Below, one piece after another: positions 35,836 through 43,139 of a stretch of 64,000 nucleotides of DNA. The DNA is from Methyloversatilis sp. (GTDB lineage: Bacteria > Pseudomonadota > Gammaproteobacteria > Burkholderiales > Rhodocyclaceae), in the NCBI RefSeq assembly GCF_030698125.1, contig NZ_JAUYNV010000016.1:1-64000 (forward strand). The letters are read 5' to 3'. The position numbers were made by a program, and so were the translations under genes. Under the pieces are notes generated by a model, which saw nothing but the letters and a program-made list of their open reading frames with translations, did not search any database and was not told the DNA's origin. Numbering within the stretch: the first letter of the stretch is position 1; the number at the start of each line of letters is the position of its first letter.

Positions 35836-35904
35836 TGTTGCCTCATGGGCGCGTCAAGCTCACGCGCGCTTCAGGTACGACGCGTCAAACGCCTGCGCGT
35901 CTGC

Positions 35905-36828
35905 CTAAGTTTTCAACGCACCGTTCGTCTTTCCGCGCCCGGGTCTGACCGCCACGAAGGCGCCGGCCGACACGAACAGCAGGCCGGCGATCAGCCAGCC
36001 GGACAGCGCCTCGCCGAGCAGCGGCGCGGCCATCACGCCGGCCAGCACCGGCACCAGTGCCACCAGTGCGCCGGTGCGTTGTGCCCCCAGTACCGCCACC
36101 GCTTTCAGGAACAGCACCATGGCGACGATCGTGACGGCCACGCCCTGGTAAAGGCCCTGCAACGCGAGCATCGACGGCGGTACGGCGTCGAGCGCTTTCG
36201 GCAGCCACAGCAGGTAGACCGGCAGGAACACGAGGGCCGACGCGAGTGCGACGAAGCGGGTCAGCGTCCACGGGTCGTAGGCCCATTTCCTGGCCAGCAC
36301 CGAGTAGATCGCCCAGGCGAGCGAACTGCCGAGCAGCAGTGCGTCGCCGATCAGCAGTTCGGGCGTCCAGTTGCCGTGGCCGACCAGTTCGTGTCGCGTC
36401 ACGCAGGCGATGCCCACAGCGATGAACACCAGCCCGGCGACGCTGGCGCCGCCTGGCCGCGCGCCGCTGATTGCCCAGGCGACGGCGGCGATCAGGAAGG
36501 GCTGCATGCCGGGCAGCAGGATGGCGCCGTGGGCGGCCGGGGCGAACTTGAATGCAGCGAATGCGAGCACGCCGTACAGCAGGCCACCCATCATGGCCAG
36601 CGCCCACAGCCTGCCGTCGCGCCAGGCGCCGCGCGGCAGGCTGCCGGCGAATGGCAGCAGGAGCAATGCGGCCGTGCCCAGACGCAGCGCCAGCGTGTCG
36701 TAGGGCGTCAGCGCACTTTTTCCGCCCATGCGTGACACGAGGATGAAGCCGGTCCAGATGGCGACGGTGCCGGCGGCGGCGAGATAGCCGCCCAGGCGGG
36801 ATGACGGGGAGGCTTCGGTGGCACTCAT
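35905..36828 (-). CDS. EamA/DMT-family transporter
   Basis: Ten-helix drug/metabolite transporter (307 aa) with two EamA repeats: helices 1-5 (AAAGTVAIWTGFILVSRMG, ending PFLIAAVAWAI) and 6-10 (GDALLLGSSLAWAIYSVLA, ending GWLIAGLLFVSAGAFVAVR). Such proteins export amino acids or related metabolites; the substrate is unknown here. Monocistronic. Confidence 0.9.
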   Translation of the reverse strand: MSATEASPSSRLGGYLAAAGTVAIWTGFILVSRMGGKSALTPYDTLALRLGTAALLLLPFAGSLPRGAWRDGRLWALAMMGGLLYGVLAFAAFKFAPAAHGAILLPGMQPFLIAAVAWAISGARPGGASVAGLVFIAVGIACVTRHELVGHGNWTPELLIGDALLLGSSLAWAIYSVLARKWAYDPWTLTRFVALASALVFLPVYLLWLPKALDAVPPSMLALQGLYQGVAVTIVAMVLFLKAVAVLGAQRTGALVALVPVLAGVMAAPLLGEALSGWLIAGLLFVSAGAFVAVRPGRGKTNGALKT

Positions 36829-36916
36829 GATGTGAACGAGCTGACGGGCGGGCGAGAGCTTAGCCGACCCGGCGCCCGGCAGGGCCGGAAGCTGATCAGG
36901 CTCAAGAAATGGAACG

Positions 36917-36928
36917 TAGTCCGGACTA
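36917..36928. promoter_or_regulatory. 12-bp perfect palindrome before the CBS gene
   Basis: TAGTCCGGACTA, 46 bp upstream of the CBS-protein start and in the 145-bp gap shared with the divergent EamA gene. A possible repressor or activator site; no family recognised. Confidence 0.35.
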
Positions 36929-36973
36929 TTGTTCGGTTACGGAGCATGGGCTCCGACTGAAGCGGGAGCAGAC

Positions 36974-37396
36974 ATGAAAAAACGTTGCATCGGACTTGTC
37001 ATCAAGGACCAGGATCCGCTGTTGCTGACCACTGGTGAGACGGTTGGCGACGCCTGCCGCCGCATGTGGGAGCGCCGCGTCGGCGCCGTGCTGGTCGTCG
37101 ATGACCAGGGGGCGCTGGCCGGTATTTTCACTGGCCGGGATGCTGTGCGCATTCTGGCCGAGGCCCACGATGGTCCGAAAACCCGCCTGGCGGTCGCAAT
37201 GACGCCGGATCCGCGCACCATCGGTCCGGCCGAAACCTCGCTCGACGCGTTGCGCGCGATGAGTGACGGCGGCTACCGTCACCTGCCGGTGGTCGAGGAC
37301 GGGCGCATTCTCGGCGTGGTGTCGCGCGGCGACTTCAATGGCGTGGAGTTCGAACGTCTGGGCGACGAAACCAGCCTGTGGGAACGTATCTGCTGA
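36974..37396 (+). CDS. CBS-pair domain protein
   Basis: Two tandem CBS motifs and little else (140 aa): GETVGDACRRMWERRVGAVLVVDDQG leads to IFTGRDAVRIL, and ETSLDALRAMSDGGYRHLPVVEDG leads to GVVSRGDFNG. Such proteins bind adenosyl ligands and regulate partners. No partner domain or neighbour indicates which. Start at ATG 36974 after GGGAGCA. Confidence 0.88.
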   Translation: MKKRCIGLVIKDQDPLLLTTGETVGDACRRMWERRVGAVLVVDDQGALAGIFTGRDAVRILAEAHDGPKTRLAVAMTPDPRTIGPAETSLDALRAMSDGGYRHLPVVEDGRILGVVSRGDFNGVEFERLGDETSLWERIC

Positions 37397-37498
37397 CTGA
37401 AGGCGGCGCGGGCGATCCGGGGACTTCCCGCCCCGCCCGCGCCTTGGGCGTAGCGAAGGCGGCGCGCGCGCGGCCCGCAATTCAATGTCGACAGACCC

Positions 37499-37504
37499 TA
37501 GAAT
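37499..37504 (+). promoter_or_regulatory. Candidate -10 box (TAGAAT) abutting the TRIC-type gene
   Basis: TAGAAT ends 6 nt before the ATG at 37511 with no ribosome site in between. Transcription would start at the initiation codon, so the mRNA may be leaderless. Confidence 0.4.
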
Positions 37505-37510
37505 CGCGCG

Positions 37511-38140
37511 ATGCCCAGATTCCAGCTCCTGATCGCCGCGATCGAATTCGCGGCCACCCTTGCGTTTGCGCTGTCCGGTTTCATCGAGGCGGCGCGCCGT
37601 CGCATGGACGTGGTCGGGGTGTTCGCAGTTGCCTTCATCACCGCGTTCGGCGGCGGTACGGTGCGCGACGTGCTGCTCGATCGCCGGCCCTTCTTCTGGG
37701 TCGAACACCAGGCCCATGTGTGGCTGATCTTCCTGCTGTCGCTGGCGGCCGTGCCCTGGCTGCGCGCGCGCCACCACCATTTCACCGAACGCGCCATCCT
37801 GATTCCGGACGCGCTCGGCTTGGGGCTGTTCACGGTGACCGGCGTCGGCCTGGCTTACGAGGCAGGCATGCCGGTGTTCGTGTCGGCGATGATGGGCGTC
37901 ATCACCGGCGTCTTCGGCGGCGTCATGCGGGACGTGATCTGCAACGAAGTGCCTTACGTGTTCCGCGACCATCGTCCGTATGCGCTGTGCGCCTTCGTCG
38001 GCGCCTGGGCGTATCTCGGCATGAATGCGCTCGCCGTCACGCCGCTGGTGTCGCTCGGTGTCGCGGTGGTGCTGATCGCCGGTCTGCGACTGCTGGCGGT
38101 GCTGACCGGCTGGTCGGTCCCGGGCTGGCGCGAGGACTGA
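37511..38140 (+). CDS. TRIC/UPF0126-family channel-like membrane protein
   Basis: Seven-helix membrane protein (209 aa) built of two inverted repeats. Each carries the family's glycine motif: AVAFITAFGGGTVRDVLLDR and MGVITGVFGGVMRDVICNE. Bacterial TRIC-type proteins form cation channels; physiological function is poorly known. No Shine-Dalgarno sequence, see the upstream -10 box. Convergent with the glycine-zipper lipoprotein gene. Confidence 0.9.
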   Translation: MPRFQLLIAAIEFAATLAFALSGFIEAARRRMDVVGVFAVAFITAFGGGTVRDVLLDRRPFFWVEHQAHVWLIFLLSLAAVPWLRARHHHFTERAILIPDALGLGLFTVTGVGLAYEAGMPVFVSAMMGVITGVFGGVMRDVICNEVPYVFRDHRPYALCAFVGAWAYLGMNALAVTPLVSLGVAVVLIAGLRLLAVLTGWSVPGWRED

Positions 38141-38158
38141 TCACCGGGGCGCCTGCGG

Positions 38159-38183
38159 ACTGACGTCAACTGCGGACGTCAGT
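38159..38183. terminator. Inverted repeat between convergent TRIC-type and lipoprotein genes
   Basis: actgacgt (38159-38166) and acgtcagt (38176-38183) around a 9-nt loop, overlapping the lipoprotein stop codon. Position suits a bidirectional end; T-runs are absent. Confidence 0.35.
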
Positions 38184-38718
38184 TGCGCTGCAGGCTGCCG
38201 TCGACCACGCGCACCCGGTCTCCGGCGCGCACGGCGGTATCGGCGCCTTCGGTGAAGCTGCGCTGCTCGCCGGTATCCATGCGCACGCTGATGCGGTAGC
38301 CGGATACATGTTCGTTGCGGTTCTTTTCGATCGTGTGGCCGGCGACCGCACCACCGACTGCGCCGACGGCCGTGGCGACCTTGCGGCCGCTGCCGCTGCC
38401 GATCTGGTTGCCGAGCAGGCCACCCACCACTCCGCCAACGGCTGCACCCACACCGCTGGCTTCACCTTCAGCCACGATGGGCTCCACTGCGATCACTTCA
38501 CCCAGATCCGCGCGTACGGCCGGTGCCGGCGTTGCAGCGACCGTTCGGGGCTCAGCCGATTTCCGGATGACCGTGGCCGCTCGTTCCTGCTTCTCCGGCT
38601 CCGCGGCGCCGGATTGCGGGCCGATCGGGAAGGTGGATTGCGGATCGCACGCGGCGAGCATGACGCAACAACTGATCAGGCCGGCGCTGCCGACGATTTT
38701 TCGGGCGGTCTGTTTCAT
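38179..38718 (-). CDS. Glycine-zipper lipoprotein (17 kDa surface-antigen type)
   Basis: Outer-membrane type lipoprotein (179 aa). Signal peptide with lipobox LAAC (about 21-24), a Pro/Glu-rich linker, then a glycine-zipper 2TM segment (GVGAAVGGVVGGLLGNQIG, then VGAVGGAVAGHTIE). A C-terminal SH3-like domain follows (YRISVRMDTGEQRSFT, VRAGDRVRVVDG). Start at ATG 38718; the frame continues to 38868 but those residues overlap a real small gene in another frame. Role in envelope integrity is assumed from the family. Confidence 0.87.
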   Translation of the reverse strand: MKQTARKIVGSAGLISCCVMLAACDPQSTFPIGPQSGAAEPEKQERAATVIRKSAEPRTVAATPAPAVRADLGEVIAVEPIVAEGEASGVGAAVGGVVGGLLGNQIGSGSGRKVATAVGAVGGAVAGHTIEKNRNEHVSGYRISVRMDTGEQRSFTEGADTAVRAGDRVRVVDGSLQRN

Positions 38719-38741
38719 GATGGTCGGCCTCGTGGTCAGGT

Positions 38742-38891
38742 TCAGTGATTCAGGATCCGGGTCAGTGACAGCAGGCTTTCGCTGGCCGCTGCGGCGGCCT
38801 GTTCGACGGGACCCTCGTCCGGGCCGGTGACGATCAGCGCGACGGTGGCGATCACCATCAGTGCGCACATCAGAAGTTGTGCTGCGGACAT
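38742..38891 (-). CDS. Small membrane protein (49 aa)
   Basis: Short frame starting MSAAQLLMCALMVIATVALI, with one membrane helix (about 4-22), then an acidic turn (GPDEGP) and an Ala-rich amphipathic tail ending LTRILNH. Evidence for coding: GGAGA ribosome site 7 nt before ATG, a sensible helix-plus-tail composition, and placement 23 nt before the lipoprotein gene on the same strand. I do not recognise a family. Confidence 0.55.
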   Translation of the reverse strand: MSAAQLLMCALMVIATVALIVTGPDEGPVEQAAAAASESLLSLTRILNH

Positions 38892-39116
38892 CGATGTCTC
38901 CGGTCGGTATTCAATCGCGTGGGGAAGTGGATGGCATGAAGCCGTGACCAGAGCTTAAGAGTGGCGCTGCGGGCAACCCGTCAGCATCGGGCGCACCCGC
39001 TGTCGGCCCCGTCCTACAAGAATGTGCAGCGCATATGGAACGGGTCTTCGGGTAGGATGCGGCGCGTCGCATGCCGCACGGATCCGCGCGGCAAACCTTC
39101 ACAACGGAATATCGAT

Positions 39117-40046
39117 ATGGCTGGCGCCAGCCTTCTTGCACTGATCGACGACATCGCCAGCGTGCTTGACGACGTATCGGTACTGACCAAAGTTGCCGCG
39201 AAAAAGACCGCCGGCGTGCTGGGTGACGATCTGGCGCTGAACGCGCAGCAGGTCGCCGGCGTCAAGGCCGACCGCGAGCTGCCGGTGGTGTGGGCGGTGG
39301 CGCTGGGTTCGATGCGCAACAAGCTCATTCTCGTGCCGGCGGCGCTGGCCATCAGTGCTTTCGTGCCGGCGGCGGTCACGCCGCTGCTGATGGTGGGCGG
39401 GCTGTTCCTCTGTTACGAAGGCTTCGAGAAACTTGCCCATGGATTCCTGCACAGCCCGGACGAGGATGTGGCGACGCGCAAGGAACACCTGGCGGCGCTG
39501 GCTGGTGCCGAAGTCGATCTGGTGGCGCTGGAAAAGGACAAGATCAAGGGCGCGATACGGACCGACTTCATCCTGTCGGCAGAAATCATCGCCATCACGC
39601 TGGGCACCGTTGCCGATGCGCCATTCGGCACCCAGGTCGCCGTGGTGGCCGGCATCGCCGCCATCATGACCGTCGGCGTGTACGGTCTGGTGGCAGGTAT
39701 CGTGAAGCTGGATGACGGCGGGCTTTACCTCAGCCGTTCGGGCTCGGCGCCGCTGCGCGCCTTCGGCCGCGGCATCGTCGCCGCTGCGCCCTGGCTGATG
39801 AAATTCCTGTCGGTGGCCGGCACGGCCGCGATGTTCCTGGTCGGCGGCGGCATCCTGACGCACGGCATTGCGCCGCTGCACGACGCAATCGGACACCTGA
39901 CCGAAACGGTGGCGCAGTCTGCGGGCACGGTGGCCGGCGTTCTGCTGCCCTTCATTGCCGACGCGCTGACCGGCATCGTCGCCGGCGCGCTTACGCTGGC
40001 CGTCGTGCTGGGCGTGAAGAAGCTGCGCGGCGCCAGGGGCGCATAA
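39117..40046 (+). CDS. DUF808/YedI-family membrane protein
   Basis: Polytopic inner-membrane protein (309 aa). The N-terminus ASLLALIDDIASVLDDVSVL and AAKKTAGVLGDDLALNAQQV are hallmarks of DUF808, followed by GGLFLCYEGFEKLAHGF and about six membrane helices. Function unknown. Start at ATG 39117; the frame is open further upstream but lacks family sequence there. Convergent with trhO, 34 bp apart. Confidence 0.9.
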   Translation: MAGASLLALIDDIASVLDDVSVLTKVAAKKTAGVLGDDLALNAQQVAGVKADRELPVVWAVALGSMRNKLILVPAALAISAFVPAAVTPLLMVGGLFLCYEGFEKLAHGFLHSPDEDVATRKEHLAALAGAEVDLVALEKDKIKGAIRTDFILSAEIIAITLGTVADAPFGTQVAVVAGIAAIMTVGVYGLVAGIVKLDDGGLYLSRSGSAPLRAFGRGIVAAAPWLMKFLSVAGTAAMFLVGGGILTHGIAPLHDAIGHLTETVAQSAGTVAGVLLPFIADALTGIVAGALTLAVVLGVKKLRGARGA

Positions 40047-40080
40047 CAACGGTCTGTTCTCGCGGACAGCGCCCGCGCGC

Positions 40081-40797
40081 TCAGCCAGCCGGACTGAGGT
40101 CGGGCTTCAGTGCGCCGCGGTCGTCGAACACGACGCAGTTGCCGTGCCAGTGGGCGCCGCCCACCTCTTCGAAGTAGCGCAGGATGCCGCCCTCGAGCTG
40201 ATATACCTGCGTGAAGCCGGCCTTCTTCATCAGCGGCGCGGCCTTTTCGCAGCGGATGCCGCCGGTGCAGAAGGTGACGATGGGCGTGTCCTTCAGGTTG
40301 GCATACTGCTCGAGCGCCGCCGGGAACTGGCCGAAGCTGTCGACACCCGGGTCGAGTGCCTGGTCGAAACTGCCCTGTTCCACTTCCCAGCGGTTGCGCG
40401 TGTCGATGATGACGAAACGGCGGCCTTCGTCGTACCAGCGCTTCAGTTCCGCCGGCGGCAGGTAGGGCGCCGGCGTCTCGGCCGGATCGAAATCCGGCGC
40501 GCCGACGGTGACGATCTCCTTCTTCAGGCGCACGCGCAGGCGTTTGAAAGGCACCGCGTCCGAATAGCTCCATTTCGCGTCAAGCCCGGCAAGACGCGGA
40601 TCTTCCGCCAGTTCGGCAAGGAAGGCGCGCAGGTTGTCGGCCGCGCCGGCCAGAAACAGGTTGATGCCTTCAGTCGCCAGCAGCACCGTGCCCAGCAGGC
40701 CGCGAGAGTGCGCGGCTTCGTGGATGCGCGCTCGCAGCGCATCGCGCTCGTCCAGTCGTATGAAGCGATAGGCGGCAATGTTGGCGAAACGGGACAT
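40081..40797 (-). CDS. trhO: tRNA uridine(34) hydroxylase (rhodanese family)
   Basis: YceA/TrhO-type protein (238 aa), which hydroxylates U34 of certain tRNAs in an oxygen-dependent step toward cmo5U-type modifications. An N-terminal acylphosphatase-like domain (FANIAAYRFIRLDER, LLATEGINLFLAG) precedes a rhodanese domain with the active loop FCTGGIRCEKA (Cys177). The C-terminus YQLEGGILRYFEEVGG is typical. Start at ATG 40797; the upstream frame is antisense to the VIT gene and not coding. Confidence 0.92.
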   Translation of the reverse strand: MSRFANIAAYRFIRLDERDALRARIHEAAHSRGLLGTVLLATEGINLFLAGAADNLRAFLAELAEDPRLAGLDAKWSYSDAVPFKRLRVRLKKEIVTVGAPDFDPAETPAPYLPPAELKRWYDEGRRFVIIDTRNRWEVEQGSFDQALDPGVDSFGQFPAALEQYANLKDTPIVTFCTGGIRCEKAAPLMKKAGFTQVYQLEGGILRYFEEVGGAHWHGNCVVFDDRGALKPDLSPAG

Positions 40798-40867
40798 GAG
40801 TGACTCAATCAGGACGGTCAGAAAGTATACCGTGTGGTCTGGACACACTATTGAAGGCTGAACCTTG

Positions 40868-41566
40868 ATGACTCGTGCTCCGCGCAAGGAAATGCATCGC
40901 AGCCACCGCAGCGGCTGGCTGCGTGCCGCCGTCCTGGGCGCCAACGACGGTGTGGTGTCGACCGCCAGCCTGATCGCTGGCGTAGCCGCCGCGAATGCGA
41001 CGCCGCAGGTCGTGCTGCTGACCGGCGTGGCCGGACTGGTGGCCGGAGCCATGTCGATGGCGGCCGGCGAATACGTGTCGGTCCATTCGCAGGCGGACAC
41101 GGAACGGGCGGACATCGAGCAGGAGCGGCGCGAGCAGGAGAATGATCCGGTGCATGAAATGAGCGAACTCGCCGCTATCTACGTCGGGCGAGGGCTCGAT
41201 CCGTCGACCGCCGACGAAGTGGCGCGCCAGCTGATGGAACGTGACGCGCTGCAAGCGCATGCGCGTGACGAACTGGGGATTCCGGTCGATGGTCAGGCGC
41301 GTCCGCTGCAGGCCGCGCTGACATCGGCGCTGGCCTTTGCGGCGGGCGCCGGCATTCCCCTGCTCGCCGTCGTGCTGGCGACGGAAGACGCCATGACGAC
41401 GGCCGTGACCGTCGCGTCGCTGGTTTCGCTGATGGGGCTGGGCGCCGTGGCGGCGCGGGTCGGCGGTGCGTCACCGTTGCGTGGCGCGCTGCGCGTCACT
41501 TTCTGGGGCGCGGCAGCCATGGGGCTGACTGCGCTGGTCGGATCCTGGTTCGGTGTTGCCGTCTGA
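40868..41566 (+). CDS. VIT1/CCC1-family transporter
   Basis: Five-helix VIT-family membrane protein (232 aa): AAVLGANDGVVSTASLIAGV in helix 1 and AGAMSMAAGEYVSVHSQADTE in helix 2 with its metal-site Met/Glu residues. A charged helical hairpin (about 83-145) and three C-terminal helices follow. Family members move Fe2+ or Mn2+. Start at ATG 40868; the codon before is TTG. It shares a 70-bp divergent promoter region with trhO. Confidence 0.9.
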   Translation: MTRAPRKEMHRSHRSGWLRAAVLGANDGVVSTASLIAGVAAANATPQVVLLTGVAGLVAGAMSMAAGEYVSVHSQADTERADIEQERREQENDPVHEMSELAAIYVGRGLDPSTADEVARQLMERDALQAHARDELGIPVDGQARPLQAALTSALAFAAGAGIPLLAVVLATEDAMTTAVTVASLVSLMGLGAVAARVGGASPLRGALRVTFWGAAAMGLTALVGSWFGVAV

Positions 41567-41662
41567 GCCGGGTCCGAGTCGTCGAGGCGACCACGATTCA
41601 AGTCTCGGTCTGACGCCTCGTTTCAACCCTCGCCACTTGACGCTTTCGTCGCGCAACCCCGC

Positions 41663-42637
41663 TCATCCGAGCGCCTTCACCAGGTTGTAGGCACTGAGCG
41701 CGCTGATCAGCAGGCCGACCAGCACGAGCAGCGCGCGCGCCGGCAGGGCGCGGCACAGGAAGGCGGCCAGCGGCGCGGCGAACATGCCGCCCGCCACCAG
41801 CCCGGCGACGGTGGCCCACGGTGCGGCGTCGATGAACAGCACGAAGGCGCCGGCGCTGGCGATGGCGATGAAGAACTCGGCGAAATTCACCGAACCGATG
41901 GTGCGTCGCGGGTCCTGGCCGGCACCGACCAGACTGGTGGTGACCACCGGGCCCCAGCCGCCGCCGCCGGCTGCATCGACAAAACCGCCGAACAGGGCCA
42001 GTTTGGCGACGTGCTTCGGTTCCTGCGCCGGCTTGCGACGGTGGCGCCAGGCCTTGGTCAGCACATAGACACCCATCAGCAGCAGGTAACCGGAAATCCA
42101 GGGCTTGAGCGCCGCGCCATCGAGCTGGGTGACGAAAAGCGCGCCCAGCACCCCACCGATCACGCCGGGCACCAGCAGACGCAGCATCAGCTTGCGATCG
42201 ACATTTCCCAGCCGCAGGTGCGACAGGCCGGACAGTCCGGTGGTGAAGATTTCAGCGATGTGCACGCTTGCGCTGGCCACCGCGGGGGACGCCCCGGTGC
42301 CGAGCAGGAAGGTGGTGGCGGAAATGCCGTAAGCCATGCCGAGTGCACCGTCGATGCTCTGCGCGATGAAACCGACGGCGGCAGCCGTGAGGAATTCCTC
42401 CGATGTGACGACCTCGATGACGATGGCCAGCGCCGCGGCCGGATCGCTCACCGGAAGACCGCGCACCAGCAGGACCGTGGCGAGGCCGAACAGCGTGAAG
42501 CCGATCAGCCAGGTGGCGACGGTGACCAGCGGATGCGCCTGGGCGCGGTCGATGACCTGTTCGACCGGCGGCAGGCCGAGGGCTTCGTGGGCTTGCCCGA
42601 CGGCGGTCGGTCGGGTGTCGATGTGGCGGATTTTCAC
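41663..42637 (-). CDS. TauE/SafE (TSUP) family permease
   Basis: Sulfite exporter TauE/SafE family membrane protein (324 aa). An N-terminal extension with one helix is followed by GFIAQSIDGALGMAYGISATT and GFVDAAGGGGWGPVVTTSLV, the paired glycine-rich motifs of the family. Start is GTG at 42637 behind AGGAGTG. The upstream AT-rich stretch (about 42680-42715) probably holds the promoter. The anion carried is unknown. Confidence 0.9.
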   Translation of the reverse strand: MKIRHIDTRPTAVGQAHEALGLPPVEQVIDRAQAHPLVTVATWLIGFTLFGLATVLLVRGLPVSDPAAALAIVIEVVTSEEFLTAAAVGFIAQSIDGALGMAYGISATTFLLGTGASPAVASASVHIAEIFTTGLSGLSHLRLGNVDRKLMLRLLVPGVIGGVLGALFVTQLDGAALKPWISGYLLLMGVYVLTKAWRHRRKPAQEPKHVAKLALFGGFVDAAGGGGWGPVVTTSLVGAGQDPRRTIGSVNFAEFFIAIASAGAFVLFIDAAPWATVAGLVAGGMFAAPLAAFLCRALPARALLVLVGLLISALSAYNLVKALG

Positions 42638-42734
42638 TGCGCTGCACTCCTAGAGGAGGGCGCAGTCTAGCCAGCAATGCTTATCTCAAAAAGTGATATT
42701 TGATTCTAACGATAGGTCGGAAAAGCATTTGCCA

Positions 42735-43103
42735 TCAGTAGAACGGCCGGCGCCAATAGCCCCATGGATAACCCGGGTAGCCGGGGTAGCCGAACATCCA
42801 CATGCGTTCGCGTTCGCGCATGGCCTCGCGCGCCCGGGTGGCTTCGAGCAGTGTGACCTGCATGTGGTCGATCACCTCGTCGGACACACCCAGTTCGCGC
42901 AGATTGGCCAGTTCCGATGCCTTCAGCGCATACAGGCCGCCGCTTTCGTCGATGCGCTGGATGATTTCGGCCGGCGTCAGCCCGTCCTTCGACATCTGCA
43001 CGATTTCATCGGTGGTCGGTGCTGGCGGGCGCGGCGGGTAGGTCGCGCAGCCACCCAGCATCACGGCAAGCAGGGCGACAAGTATCCAGCGGCTATTCGG
43101 CAT
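42735..43103 (-). CDS. Small lipoprotein of unknown function
   Basis: Lipoprotein (122 aa) with signal peptide and lipobox LGGC (about 16-19). A helical middle (TTDEIVQMSKDGLTPAEIIQ, then LANLRELGVSDEVIDHMQ) has a helix-turn pattern seen in several proteobacterial lipoproteins. The C-terminal tail is unusual, rich in Tyr/Gly/Pro/Trp (MFGYPGYPGYPWGYWRRPFY). It starts 36 nt after glnE on the same strand. Confidence 0.8.
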   Translation of the reverse strand: MPNSRWILVALLAVMLGGCATYPPRPPAPTTDEIVQMSKDGLTPAEIIQRIDESGGLYALKASELANLRELGVSDEVIDHMQVTLLEATRAREAMRERERMWMFGYPGYPGYPWGYWRRPFY

Positions 43104-43139
43104 TTCGGGTGCTCCGGCATCGTTTCATGATCGTTTGAG

